DNA from: Lentzea kentuckyensis
GTDB taxonomy: Bacteria > Actinomycetota > Actinomycetes > Mycobacteriales > Pseudonocardiaceae
Direction of reading: 5' to 3'
DNA length: 40,722 nucleotides
Assembly (NCBI RefSeq): GCF_002150765.1
Contig: NZ_MUYM01000098.1
Coordinates: 856-41,577, forward strand
Part shown: positions 32,300 to 38,700 of the stretch, piece by piece
Numbering within the stretch: position 1 is the first letter of the stretch
Layout: each line of letters starts with the position of its first letter
Program-made: the position numbers and the translations under genes
The notes under the pieces: model-generated
Databases searched by the model: none
What the model was told of the DNA's origin: nothing
What the model saw: only the letters and a program-made list of their open reading frames with translations

Positions 32300-32896
32300 T
32301 CAAGACGATTGACGCAGGCCCGCTCTTACCAACAACGTGTGCAACGAGGTGAACAGGTCAGCCAATTCCCGAACCGTCTCGGGATCTGAGAAGGACTTCA
32401 GCAGAACCACCTCGTGATCCGCTGCCGCGCGAACCGCGCGCAGCTGCTCGCGCTCGACGCCGAGTCCGGTCATCGTCCGGATCGTGCGGAGCGTCGCGAT
32501 GTCCTCGGTGGTGAAACGGCCGGCGGGGCCGGGGCGCAGCAAACCGTCGCGTTCCAGCTGGGACAGCTGTTCGGCGCTGATTCCGGTTTGGGAAAGCAGA
32601 TCGAGCCTTGACACCGCATTGGACGCTGAAGAGTCCACCGGCGCGGCGTCCAGTTGCTCACGGATCACCTTGAGCGGCAGGTATCTGTCGCGTTGTGCGG
32701 ACAGCACAAAACGCAGCCTCTCGACGTCCGCCACGGAGAACTGGCGGTAACCGGAGGCCGTGCGTGCCGGGCGGACCAGCCCCTCCGCTTCCAGGAAGCG
32801 GATCTTGGAGATGGTGACCTCGGGGAACTCGGGGCGGAGCTGCGAGAGCACCGCCCCGATGCTCAGTCCCCCACGTTGTGGCCGCCCGGCCGTCAC
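32300..32896 (-). CDS. ftsR: MerR-family regulator FtsR
   Basis: MerR regulator of 198 residues, homologous by sequence and position to Rv1828 and corynebacterial FtsR, which activates ftsZ and cell division. HTH region: LSIGAVLSQLRPEFPEVTIS, then KIRFLEAEGLVRPARTASGY and RQFSVADVERLRFVLSAQRD. A second part ends in RFTTEDIATLRTIRTMTGLG. Start GTG 32896 has GGGAG about nine bases upstream and is only three bases from the garA stop, so the two are co-transcribed. Confidence 0.9.
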   Translation of the reverse strand: MTAGRPQRGGLSIGAVLSQLRPEFPEVTISKIRFLEAEGLVRPARTASGYRQFSVADVERLRFVLSAQRDRYLPLKVIREQLDAAPVDSSASNAVSRLDLLSQTGISAEQLSQLERDGLLRPGPAGRFTTEDIATLRTIRTMTGLGVEREQLRAVRAAADHEVVLLKSFSDPETVRELADLFTSLHTLLVRAGLRQSS

Positions 32897-32899
32897 GCG

Positions 32900-33358
32900 T
32901 CAGGCTCCCGCGGAGCCAGGACCCGTCAGGAAGACGAGGCGGAACTTGCCGATCTGGACCTCGTCACCGTTCGCGAGGACGGCCTGGTCGACCGGCTCGC
33001 GGTTCACGTAGGTGCCGTTGAGGCTGCCGACGTCGATGACGACGAACTCGCCGCTCTCCCGGCGGAACTCGGCGTGGCGGCGCGAGACCGTCACGTCGTC
33101 CAGGAAGATGTCGCTGTCGGGGTGGCGCCCTGCGCTCGTCGTGTCGCGGTCCAGCAGGAACCGGGACCCGGCGTTGGGGCCGCGCTTCACCACGAGCAGC
33201 GCGGAACCGGCGGGAAGTGCGTCAACACCGGCAACGGCCGGCTCCTGGGCGGGCGCCTCGGCGCCGCCCTCCATCTCCTGGAGGAAGTCCGCCCGGAAGA
33301 CGGAGGTCCGCTCCGGGGACTGCTCCGGCGGAACGCCTGGGCCGTCGTTCGTGCTCAC
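32900..33358 (-). CDS. garA: FHA-domain protein GarA/OdhI
   Basis: FHA protein of 152 residues that in mycobacteria and corynebacteria inhibits 2-oxoglutarate dehydrogenase and controls glutamate metabolism when unphosphorylated. The FHA core is SAGRHPDSDIFLDDVTVSRR through GSLNGTYVNREPVD. The N-terminal phosphorylation motif, ETTSVF in M. tuberculosis, reads ERTSVF here (Arg17-Thr18), so only one of the two threonines remains. Start GTG 33358 follows AGGAGGAGAG; an in-frame GTG at 33475, overlapping the gcvH stop, would add 39 basic residues. Confidence 0.93.
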   Translation of the reverse strand: MSTNDGPGVPPEQSPERTSVFRADFLQEMEGGAEAPAQEPAVAGVDALPAGSALLVVKRGPNAGSRFLLDRDTTSAGRHPDSDIFLDDVTVSRRHAEFRRESGEFVVIDVGSLNGTYVNREPVDQAVLANGDEVQIGKFRLVFLTGPGSAGA

Positions 33359-33471
33359 CTGAGCTCTCCTCCTGCTGCTGGATCCGTCACTTCCGGTAAA
33401 ACCTATCGCGTTCGAGTCGCCACCCGAGGAGCGGCTCCCCTTCCGGCCGAAGATCCGGCGAAAGATCGACG

Positions 33472-33855
33472 TCACTCCTTCTCCACCAAGGCCTTGTACC
33501 CGTCCGCGTCCAGCAGGCCTTCCAGCGCGTCCGCGTCGTTCAGGCGGATCTCGACCATCCAGCCCTCGCCGTACGGGTCGGTGTTGACCGAATCCGGCGC
33601 CTGCACCAACGCGTCGTTGATGGCGATGACCTCACCATCGAGCGGCGAGTAGAGGTCGGACACGCTCTTGGTGGACTCGACCTCGCCGAACGTGTCGCCG
33701 GCGGCGACGGTGTGGCCGACCTCGGGCAGCTGGACGAAGACGACGTCACCGAGCTGTTCCTGGGCGTAGTCGGTGATGCCGACGCGCACGGTGTTCTCGC
33801 CCGTGCTGGCGACCCACTCGTGTTCCTCGGTGTAGCGAAGCTCCTCGGGAATCAA
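33472..33855 (-). CDS. gcvH: Glycine cleavage system H protein
   Basis: Lipoyl carrier protein of 127 residues that shuttles the aminomethyl group between P, T and L proteins. Lys63 in EVESTKSVSDLYSP is the lipoylated residue. LRYTEEHEWV and GITDYAQEQLGDVVFVQLPE are typical. The most likely start is TTG at 33855, with GAGGAG about nine bases upstream; no ATG or GTG gives a better fit. It is upstream of garA and on the same strand as gcvP. Confidence 0.96.
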   Translation of the reverse strand: MIPEELRYTEEHEWVASTGENTVRVGITDYAQEQLGDVVFVQLPEVGHTVAAGDTFGEVESTKSVSDLYSPLDGEVIAINDALVQAPDSVNTDPYGEGWMVEIRLNDADALEGLLDADGYKALVEKE

Positions 33856-33897
33856 CTGACTGCGCTCCTCGTGCTGAACCTGTATGGGGTGATCTTT

Positions 33898-34479
33898 TCA
33901 CGCGGCCCGGTCGGGAGTGACCCGCAGGGCCAGGAAGAACTGGTAGACGTACAGCAGCGCCGACCACAGGTAGAGCGCCCCGCCCCAGGCCGTGAACGCG
34001 TAGGCGAACGGCTGGGCGACCTGGGCCCACGCCGAGTCGCCCTGCGCCAGCAGCAGCAGGGGGAACGCGTACAGCAGGTTGAACGTCGCGGCCTTGCCCA
34101 GGTACGTGACCTCGAACGGGCCCCAGCCCCGTCCGCGCAGGACCAGCAGGCAGATGCCGACGACGACTTCTCGCCCCACGAGCACGAGGGCGATCCAGAG
34201 CGGAACGATGTCCCTGATCACGAACGCCAGCAGCGTGCAGAACACGTAGAGGCGGTCGGCGGCGGGATCGAGCAGCGCTCCCAGGTTGCTCATCTGGTTG
34301 AGCCAGCGGGCGAGCTTGCCGTCCAGCCAGTCGGACAGCCCCGCGAAGACGAGGACGAGCAGCGCCCAGCCGTCCGCGCGGGGTCCGAGCAACAGGTACA
34401 GGAAGAGCGGAACACCGGCCAGCCGCAACACGCTGAGCAGGTTCGGAATCGTCAGCAGGCGATCAGCCGGATCACGCAC
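33898..34479 (-). CDS. CDP-alcohol phosphatidyltransferase
   Basis: Membrane enzyme of 193 residues that transfers a CDP-linked lipid to an alcohol, making a phospholipid. The signature D-G-x2-A-R-x8-G-x3-D-x3-D is complete in SDWLDGKLARWLNQMSNLG and ALLDPAADRL. Five to six hydrophobic segments follow. It matches the position of M. tuberculosis pgsA2 (Rv1822). The lipid acceptor is unknown. The next gene leftward is gcvH, without the DUF881/small basic protein genes that separate them in mycobacteria. Confidence 0.93.
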   Translation of the reverse strand: MRDPADRLLTIPNLLSVLRLAGVPLFLYLLLGPRADGWALLVLVFAGLSDWLDGKLARWLNQMSNLGALLDPAADRLYVFCTLLAFVIRDIVPLWIALVLVGREVVVGICLLVLRGRGWGPFEVTYLGKAATFNLLYAFPLLLLAQGDSAWAQVAQPFAYAFTAWGGALYLWSALLYVYQFFLALRVTPDRAA

Positions 34480-34587
34480 ACCCGCACTCTAAACGAGTGA
34501 CTGCGCAACGGCTGCCGGATGGCGTCACGGCGCGGTTGCGACTGGCTGCGGGCTGGTGCGGGGTGTTCGGTTCCTTGCGGGTCGTGC

Positions 34588-34803
34588 TCAGGCTGTCCGG
34601 GTGAACGTCCAGCCGCGGCGCTGCATCTCCGCACCGGTGATGGCGTGCGGGCGGCCCCGGTCGTCACGGCCCACCCAGCGAGCGCGGAAACCCTCGAGCA
34701 CGTAGGCGTGGCCCCGGCTCCAGACCACGCTGCACGGCGTGGTGGGCAGCGCTGAATCGGACTCTGCGTCCTGCTGCGGCTGGGTTTCCATGGCGGTTCT
34801 CAT
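34588..34803 (-). CDS. Small hypothetical protein, 71 residues
   Basis: Reading frame of 71 residues (METQPQQDAESDSALPT, then SVVWSRGHAYVLEGFRARWV, GRDDRGRPHAITGAEM and QRRGWTFTRTA). Start ATG 34803 has GGAGGG six bases upstream and overlaps the upstream ORF's stop (ATGA). No family recognised. The internal ATG 34791 is possible. The neighbouring overlap supports a coupled pair. Confidence 0.6.
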   Translation of the reverse strand: MRTAMETQPQQDAESDSALPTTPCSVVWSRGHAYVLEGFRARWVGRDDRGRPHAITGAEMQRRGWTFTRTA

Positions 34804-35018
34804 TTCAGTCCCTCCGTGACATCTGGGATGTCGCGCACCGGGGCTCCGGCGTTATCCCTGAGAACGAATTCTGTCGGACTGTGGTTCAGAACACGTGTCC
34901 TGTTTGGGTCCTTAGCGTTAACTGGATCAATCGGCGCGCCGAGCTGTTCGGGTCCGAAGTTCGACAGATGGCGGGTTGCTTGCCTACGCAACCGTTCGTC
35001 GTACACCGATGACCGCAC
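34800..35018 (-). CDS. Small hypothetical protein, up to 72 residues
   Basis: Reading frame of 72 residues from GTG 35018, with a downstream GTG as alternative start (VYDERLRRQATRHL). It ends VRDIPDVTEGLK, with its stop overlapping the next ORF as ATGA. No family recognised. Local GC is lower than in neighbours, and the start region is only 38 bases from the divergent ANTAR gene. Confidence 0.5.
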   Translation of the reverse strand: MRSSVYDERLRRQATRHLSNFGPEQLGAPIDPVNAKDPNRTRVLNHSPTEFVLRDNAGAPVRDIPDVTEGLK

Positions 35019-35044
35019 GGCGTCCGTCCGCGTTCGGCAGGGCC

Positions 35045-35050
35045 TAACCT
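35045..35050 (+). promoter_or_regulatory. Candidate -10 for leaderless ANTAR gene
   Basis: TAACCT ends six bases before GTG 35057, and no ribosome site precedes that GTG. This spacing is typical of leaderless actinobacterial transcripts. Confidence 0.45.
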
Positions 35051-35056
35051 TCCTGC

Positions 35057-35725
35057 GTGGACCAGGCGAAATTCGGTACCGAGCTCATTTCCCGGTTGAT
35101 GGACCACCTCTCCGCGCAACTCGACGGGTGCGTGGGTGTGGGCCTGAGCGTGTGGCCGGACGGCAAGCTGCTGCGCGCCGTCGGCCGGGCGGCCGACCTC
35201 GACCAGCTGCAGCTCGACAGTGACGAGGGACCGCTCGTCGTCGCCTCCCGCGACGAGCGGCAGACGTCCGGCCAGGTCGGTGGTGTCGACGTGGTCGCGG
35301 TGCCGGGCAGCTGGGGCGACAGCGGGCCCGTGGTCCTGACCGTCTACCTGGATCACGCGCCGAGGGTCGAGGACCTGAAGGCCATCGAGGAGATCGAACC
35401 GCTCGTCGCGACCGCCGCCTCGGTGGTCGAGTTCTGCGCGGGTGAGGTGCTGCGGGCCGACCAGATGGTCCGGATGGTGCAGCACCGCCGGTACATCGAA
35501 CAGGCGAAGGGCCTGGTGATGGGAGCGCGGCCGTGCGCGCCCGCCGAGGCCTTCGAACTGCTCGTGCGGGCGAGCCAGCACGCGAACGTGAAACTGCGGG
35601 ACGTGGCGACCGCATTGGTGCTGGTCGTGGGCGGCACGCTGGAGGACGGCGCGGAGGAGCCCGTCGAGCCGCCGCGCATCGCGTTCGACACCGCGAGAGC
35701 GCTCTGGGACGGCCTCAGGAAGTGA
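35057..35725 (+). CDS. GAF-ANTAR domain protein
   Basis: Protein of 222 residues. The N-terminal ~135 residues form a GAF-like sensor (LDGCVGVGLSVWPDGKLLRA, TSGQVGGVDVVAVPG, VLTVYLDHAPRVEDL). The C-terminal ANTAR domain (MVRMVQHRRYIEQAKGLVMG through LLVRASQHANVKLRDVATAL) binds nascent RNA hairpins and prevents transcription termination. Such proteins respond to small ligands or redox state. It lies upstream of the sigma-factor module, so a regulatory link is possible but not shown. Start GTG 35057, probably leaderless. Confidence 0.88.
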   Translation: MDQAKFGTELISRLMDHLSAQLDGCVGVGLSVWPDGKLLRAVGRAADLDQLQLDSDEGPLVVASRDERQTSGQVGGVDVVAVPGSWGDSGPVVLTVYLDHAPRVEDLKAIEEIEPLVATAASVVEFCAGEVLRADQMVRMVQHRRYIEQAKGLVMGARPCAPAEAFELLVRASQHANVKLRDVATALVLVVGGTLEDGAEEPVEPPRIAFDTARALWDGLRK

Positions 35726-35734
35726 CGCACCCGT

Positions 35735-35760
35735 GTTTGGGTCCCACCCCGTTTGGGTAC
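35735..35760 (+). promoter_or_regulatory. SigB/SigF-type promoter of the STAS gene
   Basis: GTTT (35735-35738), a 16-base spacer and GGGTAC (35755-35760) match the GTTT-N14-16-GGGTA consensus. It points to the STAS antagonist gene at 35884, giving a leader of about 115 bases. Confidence 0.75.
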
Positions 35761-35883
35761 GGACTGCATGACCTGTCCTGTCGAGCGGTCTCTCCCGTAC
35801 GGTGGGACCGCAGCGGTTGAGCCAGCAGCCGCGCCAGGGGCCGCTGCAGTGGCGGCTCCCCATGTCCAAGAGGGAGTAGATCG

Positions 35884-36243
35884 GTGACTGTGCAGGACCC
35901 GCGTGCGGACCAGACCATCGAGCTGTCGGTGCGGCAGCCCGCGGCCGGCGTGTCCGTCCTCGCCGTTTCCGGTGAGGTCGACATGGTGTCCGCGCCCTCG
36001 TTGCGCGAAGCCCTCATGAACGGGCTGGCCGACGGAGGCACCTTCGTCGTGGACATGACCGGCGTGACATTCCTCGGTTCGGCCGGCCTGGCGGTGCTCG
36101 TGGAGGCCGCGAGAATGGCACCGCAGCACTCCGCCAACCTCAAGGTGGTGGCCAAGGCGCGAGCCGTGACGCGGCCGCTGGAGGCCACGGGCCTCGGCGA
36201 GGTGTTCAGCGTCCACGAGTCCGTCGACGCCGCCATCAACTAG
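35884..36243 (+). CDS. STAS-domain anti-sigma factor antagonist
   Basis: Antagonist of 119 residues of the RsbV/SpoIIAA type. The STAS core has VVDMTGVTFLGSAGLAVLV with the phosphorylatable Ser66. When unphosphorylated it binds the partner kinase and frees sigma; the kinase inactivates it by phosphorylation. Start GTG 35884 has AGGGAG eight bases upstream. It converges on the kinase-STAS fusion gene (overlap of four bases) and precedes the second kinase and the sigma factor. A SigB/SigF-type promoter lies upstream. Confidence 0.93.
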   Translation: MTVQDPRADQTIELSVRQPAAGVSVLAVSGEVDMVSAPSLREALMNGLADGGTFVVDMTGVTFLGSAGLAVLVEAARMAPQHSANLKVVAKARAVTRPLEATGLGEVFSVHESVDAAIN

Positions 36244-36908
36244 CGCGGGCACACGGTGAGGCGGTTCCCCGCCGCCTCCAGTGCTTCGGAAACGGCCCGC
36301 AACGCGTGCTCGACACCGCCTTTGCGCTCACCGAGCCTGGTGAGGTCGACGGTCAACGGCACACTGCCACCGCGCGCGGCCGTGATGAGCGTCCGGCGCA
36401 GTGACGGGCCGGCCGTCACCGGCACATTCCCGCGCACGACGGCCACGACACCGGAGGAGGTCTCGTACACGTGCACTTCATACTCCGGTGGGGCCGGGCG
36501 TTCAGCGGGAACGGACACCCGCGTTCTGGTGAGCCGCACGGTGGTGCCGTTCGCCGAGCGAGCGATCTCGACCTCGTCCACGCTCTCCCGCATGAGCAGG
36601 AGACCCCGGCCACGCGTGGTGAGCGCGGGCGGCGGCACGCGCCATCGGCCGTGGTCGGTGACCTCGACATGAACCGCTCCGTCGTCGCCGATGCGTGCGC
36701 TCACCTCGACGGTGCCCCGCGCGGGGGCCGGATAGGCGTGTTCGACGGAGTTGTTGACCGCTTCGCTGACCGCGAGAACGAGGTCGATCGCCTCGTCCTC
36801 GGTGAACCCGCTGTCCTGCAGCCATTCGCGCAACTGATGTCGCAATGGCGCAACTTCACGTGGGTCGGCGGGGAAGCGGAGAGCCAGGAAGTCCTCATGC
36901 ACCAGCAC
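36240..36908 (-). CDS. RsbW-like kinase fused to a degenerate STAS domain
   Basis: Protein of 222 residues. Residues ~1-130 form an RsbW-type HATPase: the N-box E49-A-V-N52-N53 with His57, Asp85-x-Gly87 in VTDHGRW, and the G2 box RGRGLLLMRESVD. Residues ~140-222 look like a STAS domain (SGVVAVVRGNVPVTAGPSLR, VPLTVDLTRLGERKGG), but the Ser that antagonists phosphorylate is Gly197. Combining kinase and antagonist-like domain in one chain is unusual. It may regulate the adjacent SigB/SigF system. Start GTG 36908 has GGAGG six bases upstream. Confidence 0.85.
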   Translation of the reverse strand: MLVHEDFLALRFPADPREVAPLRHQLREWLQDSGFTEDEAIDLVLAVSEAVNNSVEHAYPAPARGTVEVSARIGDDGAVHVEVTDHGRWRVPPPALTTRGRGLLLMRESVDEVEIARSANGTTVRLTRTRVSVPAERPAPPEYEVHVYETSSGVVAVVRGNVPVTAGPSLRRTLITAARGGSVPLTVDLTRLGERKGGVEHALRAVSEALEAAGNRLTVCPR

Positions 36909-36971
36909 AGCGCTCCTCCCGTGATCGCTTGCCTCCAGCAGGTGATTTCCCGGGGCGCGCTGCCAATACAC

Positions 36972-36997
36972 GTGTGAAACGGGATCGATTCGGGTAC
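36972..36997 (+). promoter_or_regulatory. SigB/SigF-type promoter of the kinase-sigma operon
   Basis: GTGT (36972-36975), 16 bases and GGGTAC (36992-36997) resemble the SigB/SigF consensus with one mismatch in the -35. The -10 ends nine bases before ATG 37007, so the transcript may be leaderless. Confidence 0.65.
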
Positions 36998-37006
36998 GGC
37001 AATGAC

Positions 37007-37441
37007 ATGCCGGCCTTCAGCAGAACGGACTACGAGGTGGGTGTGACGCAATTGTCAGGGGTCGAACTGCGGATGGCCGCGGATCCCACGCAGCTGTCCA
37101 TCGTGCGCGCGGTAGCCGCGGACATCGCGATGCGACAGGACTTCGACCTCGACTCGATCGAGGACCTGAAGCTCGCCGTGGACGAGACGTGCTCGACGCT
37201 GATCACGATGGCCGCCGATGACGCGGTGCTCAGCTGTCACTTCGCGGTGGACGGCAAGGGCGCCGTCCACGTGTCGGCGAAGATCGCGGGTAAGTCCGCG
37301 GCCGGGCCCGACGAGGGCAGTTTCGGCTGGCGGGTGCTGACCGCGCTCGCGGACTCGGTCGAAACCAGAGTCGAGGAGACCGAAGGGTTCGTGGTCCACA
37401 TCGGCCTCGTGAAGTCTTCGGCAGGGGCGGTGGATGCGTGA
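37007..37441 (+). CDS. RsbW-like anti-sigma factor (ATP-binding)
   Basis: Anti-sigma factor of 144 residues of the HATPase_c_2 type. SIVRAVAADIAMRQDFDLDS through DLKLAVDETCSTLITMAADD is the N-box region, and FGWRVLTALADSVETRVEE the late G-box. It lacks the usual N in the N-box position, reading ETCS. It is expected to bind and inhibit the sigma factor encoded next, and possibly to phosphorylate the antagonist. Start ATG 37007 is probably leaderless; GTG 37043 with AGGTGG upstream is an alternative. Its stop overlaps the sigma gene (GTGA). Confidence 0.88.
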   Translation: MPAFSRTDYEVGVTQLSGVELRMAADPTQLSIVRAVAADIAMRQDFDLDSIEDLKLAVDETCSTLITMAADDAVLSCHFAVDGKGAVHVSAKIAGKSAAGPDEGSFGWRVLTALADSVETRVEETEGFVVHIGLVKSSAGAVDA

Positions 37442-38244
37442 CGAGCTCGGAGGAGGCGACCAAAACCTCCCCTGAGGAGGCGCCCAAGCGCTCGGGCGGT
37501 GACTACGACCACCTCGCTCCGCTGTTCGCCGAGCTGGCCGTGACCACACCGGGCCCGGCGCGCGAGGTGCTGCGGGACCGGCTCGTCACCGAGCACCTCC
37601 CGGTCGCCCAGCACATCGCCCGCCGCTTCGGCCACCGCGGCGAACCGCACGAGGACCTCGTGCAGGTGGCGACGGTCGGCCTGATCAACGCCGTCGACCG
37701 GTTCGACCCGGACCGCGGCAGCGACTTCCTCTCGTTCGCCGTGCCGACGATCATGGGCGAGGTCCGGAAGTACTTCCGCGACTCCAGCTGGTCGGTGCGG
37801 ATGCCACGCCGCCTCAAGGAACTGCACCTGGCGATCAACGCGGGCACCTCGCGGCTGTCGCAGTCCCTCGGCCGCGCCCCGACCCCGTCGGAACTGGCCG
37901 AGCACCTGGGCCTGTCACGCGACGAGGTCCACGAAGGACTCGCAGCCGGAAACGCTTACCAGAGCGCGTCTCTGGACGACATGCTGATGTCGGAGGACTC
38001 GTCGATCTCGCTCGGCTCGACCATCGGCGAGGAAGACCCCGAGATCGCGATGATCGAGCAGCGCGAGGCGTTGCACCCGCTGCTGCAGAAGCTGCCCGAG
38101 CGGGAGCGCAAGATCGTGATCATGCGGTTCTTCGGCAACATGACGCAGACGCAGATCGCGCAGAAGGTCGGGATCTCGCAGATGCACGTCTCGCGGCTGC
38201 TCGCGAAGACGTTGCGGCAGCTGCGAGACGTGCTGGAGGAGTAG
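37438..38244 (+). CDS. RNA polymerase sigma factor, SigB/SigF subfamily
   Basis: Alternative sigma factor of 268 residues. Region 2 is clear (HLPVAQHIARRFGHRGEPHE, DLVQVATVGLINAVDRFDPD, FLSFAVPTIMGEVRKYFRD), region 3 has TSRLSQSLGRAPTPSELAEH, and region 4 is RERKIVIMRFFGNMTQTQIA with QKVGISQMHVSRLLAKTLRQ. This subfamily directs general stress or development genes using GTTT/GGGTA promoters. Start GTG 37438 lies inside the anti-sigma stop, so the two are coupled. A 28-bp palindrome follows the gene. Confidence 0.95.
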   Translation: MTSSEEATKTSPEEAPKRSGGDYDHLAPLFAELAVTTPGPAREVLRDRLVTEHLPVAQHIARRFGHRGEPHEDLVQVATVGLINAVDRFDPDRGSDFLSFAVPTIMGEVRKYFRDSSWSVRMPRRLKELHLAINAGTSRLSQSLGRAPTPSELAEHLGLSRDEVHEGLAAGNAYQSASLDDMLMSEDSSISLGSTIGEEDPEIAMIEQREALHPLLQKLPERERKIVIMRFFGNMTQTQIAQKVGISQMHVSRLLAKTLRQLRDVLEE

Positions 38245-38259
38245 GGCCACCGACTGTCG

Positions 38260-38318
38260 CTGGCCATGAACGGCGCTTTCGTGGACCTGAGGTCCACGAA
38301 AGCGCCGTTCATGGCCAG
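38260..38318. repeat. Perfect 28-bp inverted repeat (REP-like or terminator)
   Basis: Arms 38260-38287 and 38291-38318 are perfect reverse complements of 28 bases around a three-base TGA loop. The core resembles a palindrome I associate with many Pseudonocardiales intergenic spaces (ATGAACGGCGCTTTCGTGGA), so it may be a dispersed repeat. It lies between convergent sigma and whiB genes and can act as a terminator in both directions. Confidence 0.85.
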
Positions 38319-38330
38319 CCCTCCAGGTGC

Positions 38331-38630
38331 TCAGCTCGCGACGCGGACACGGCGCCGGGTGGCCGCGATGATCTGGCGCCGTTCGTCCTCCCCCATGCCG
38401 CCCCACACGCCGTACGGCTCCTGAGCCTCGAGCGAGTGGGCGCGGCACTGCGCCAGCACCGGGCAGTGCGCGCAGATGGCCTTCGCCTTCTCCTCCCGAG
38501 CCTCACGGGCGTACCCGCGTTCGTTGTCCGGGTGGAAGAAGACCGCGCTGTTCTGGCCGCGGCACAGCCCTTCCATCTGCCAGTCCCACACGTCGGTGAC
38601 CGGCTTGGGCAGACGGGTCGTGCAGGTCAT
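38331..38630 (-). CDS. WhiB-family iron-sulfur regulator (WhiD/WhiB3-like)
   Basis: WhiB-like protein of 99 residues. Four cysteines (23, 53, 56, 62) bind a [4Fe-4S] cluster; GVWGG follows and a basic tail ends the protein. WDWQMEGLCRGQNSAVFFHP matches the WhiB3/WhiD subgroup (redox sensing, sporulation or virulence genes). It pairs with the principal sigma factor in related species. Start ATG 38630 has AAGGGAG six bases upstream. A SigB/SigF-type promoter lies upstream, so it may be controlled by the neighbouring sigma factor. Confidence 0.93.
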   Translation of the reverse strand: MTCTTRLPKPVTDVWDWQMEGLCRGQNSAVFFHPDNERGYAREAREEKAKAICAHCPVLAQCRAHSLEAQEPYGVWGGMGEDERRQIIAATRRRVRVAS

Positions 38631-38670
38631 CGCGACTCCCTTGAATGGGCGGAAGAGTTGCGATCACTGC

Positions 38671-38697
38671 GTACCCGTGGTCTGACCAGGGGTAAAC
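38671..38697 (-). promoter_or_regulatory. SigB/SigF-type promoter of whiB with internal dyad
   Basis: On the minus strand GTTT (38697-38694), 17 bases and GGGTAC (38676-38671) resemble the SigB/SigF consensus. The spacer holds the dyad TGGTC-T-GACCA (plus strand, 38678-38688), a possible regulator site. The predicted start gives a leader of about 35 bases. Confidence 0.6.
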
Positions 38698-38700
38698 CTG

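Noticed and set aside
35075..35086. GGTACCGAGCTC resembles a KpnI-SacI cloning linker
   Set aside because: It lies in frame in the ANTAR protein coding region with natural codons, so it is coincidence and not vector sequence.
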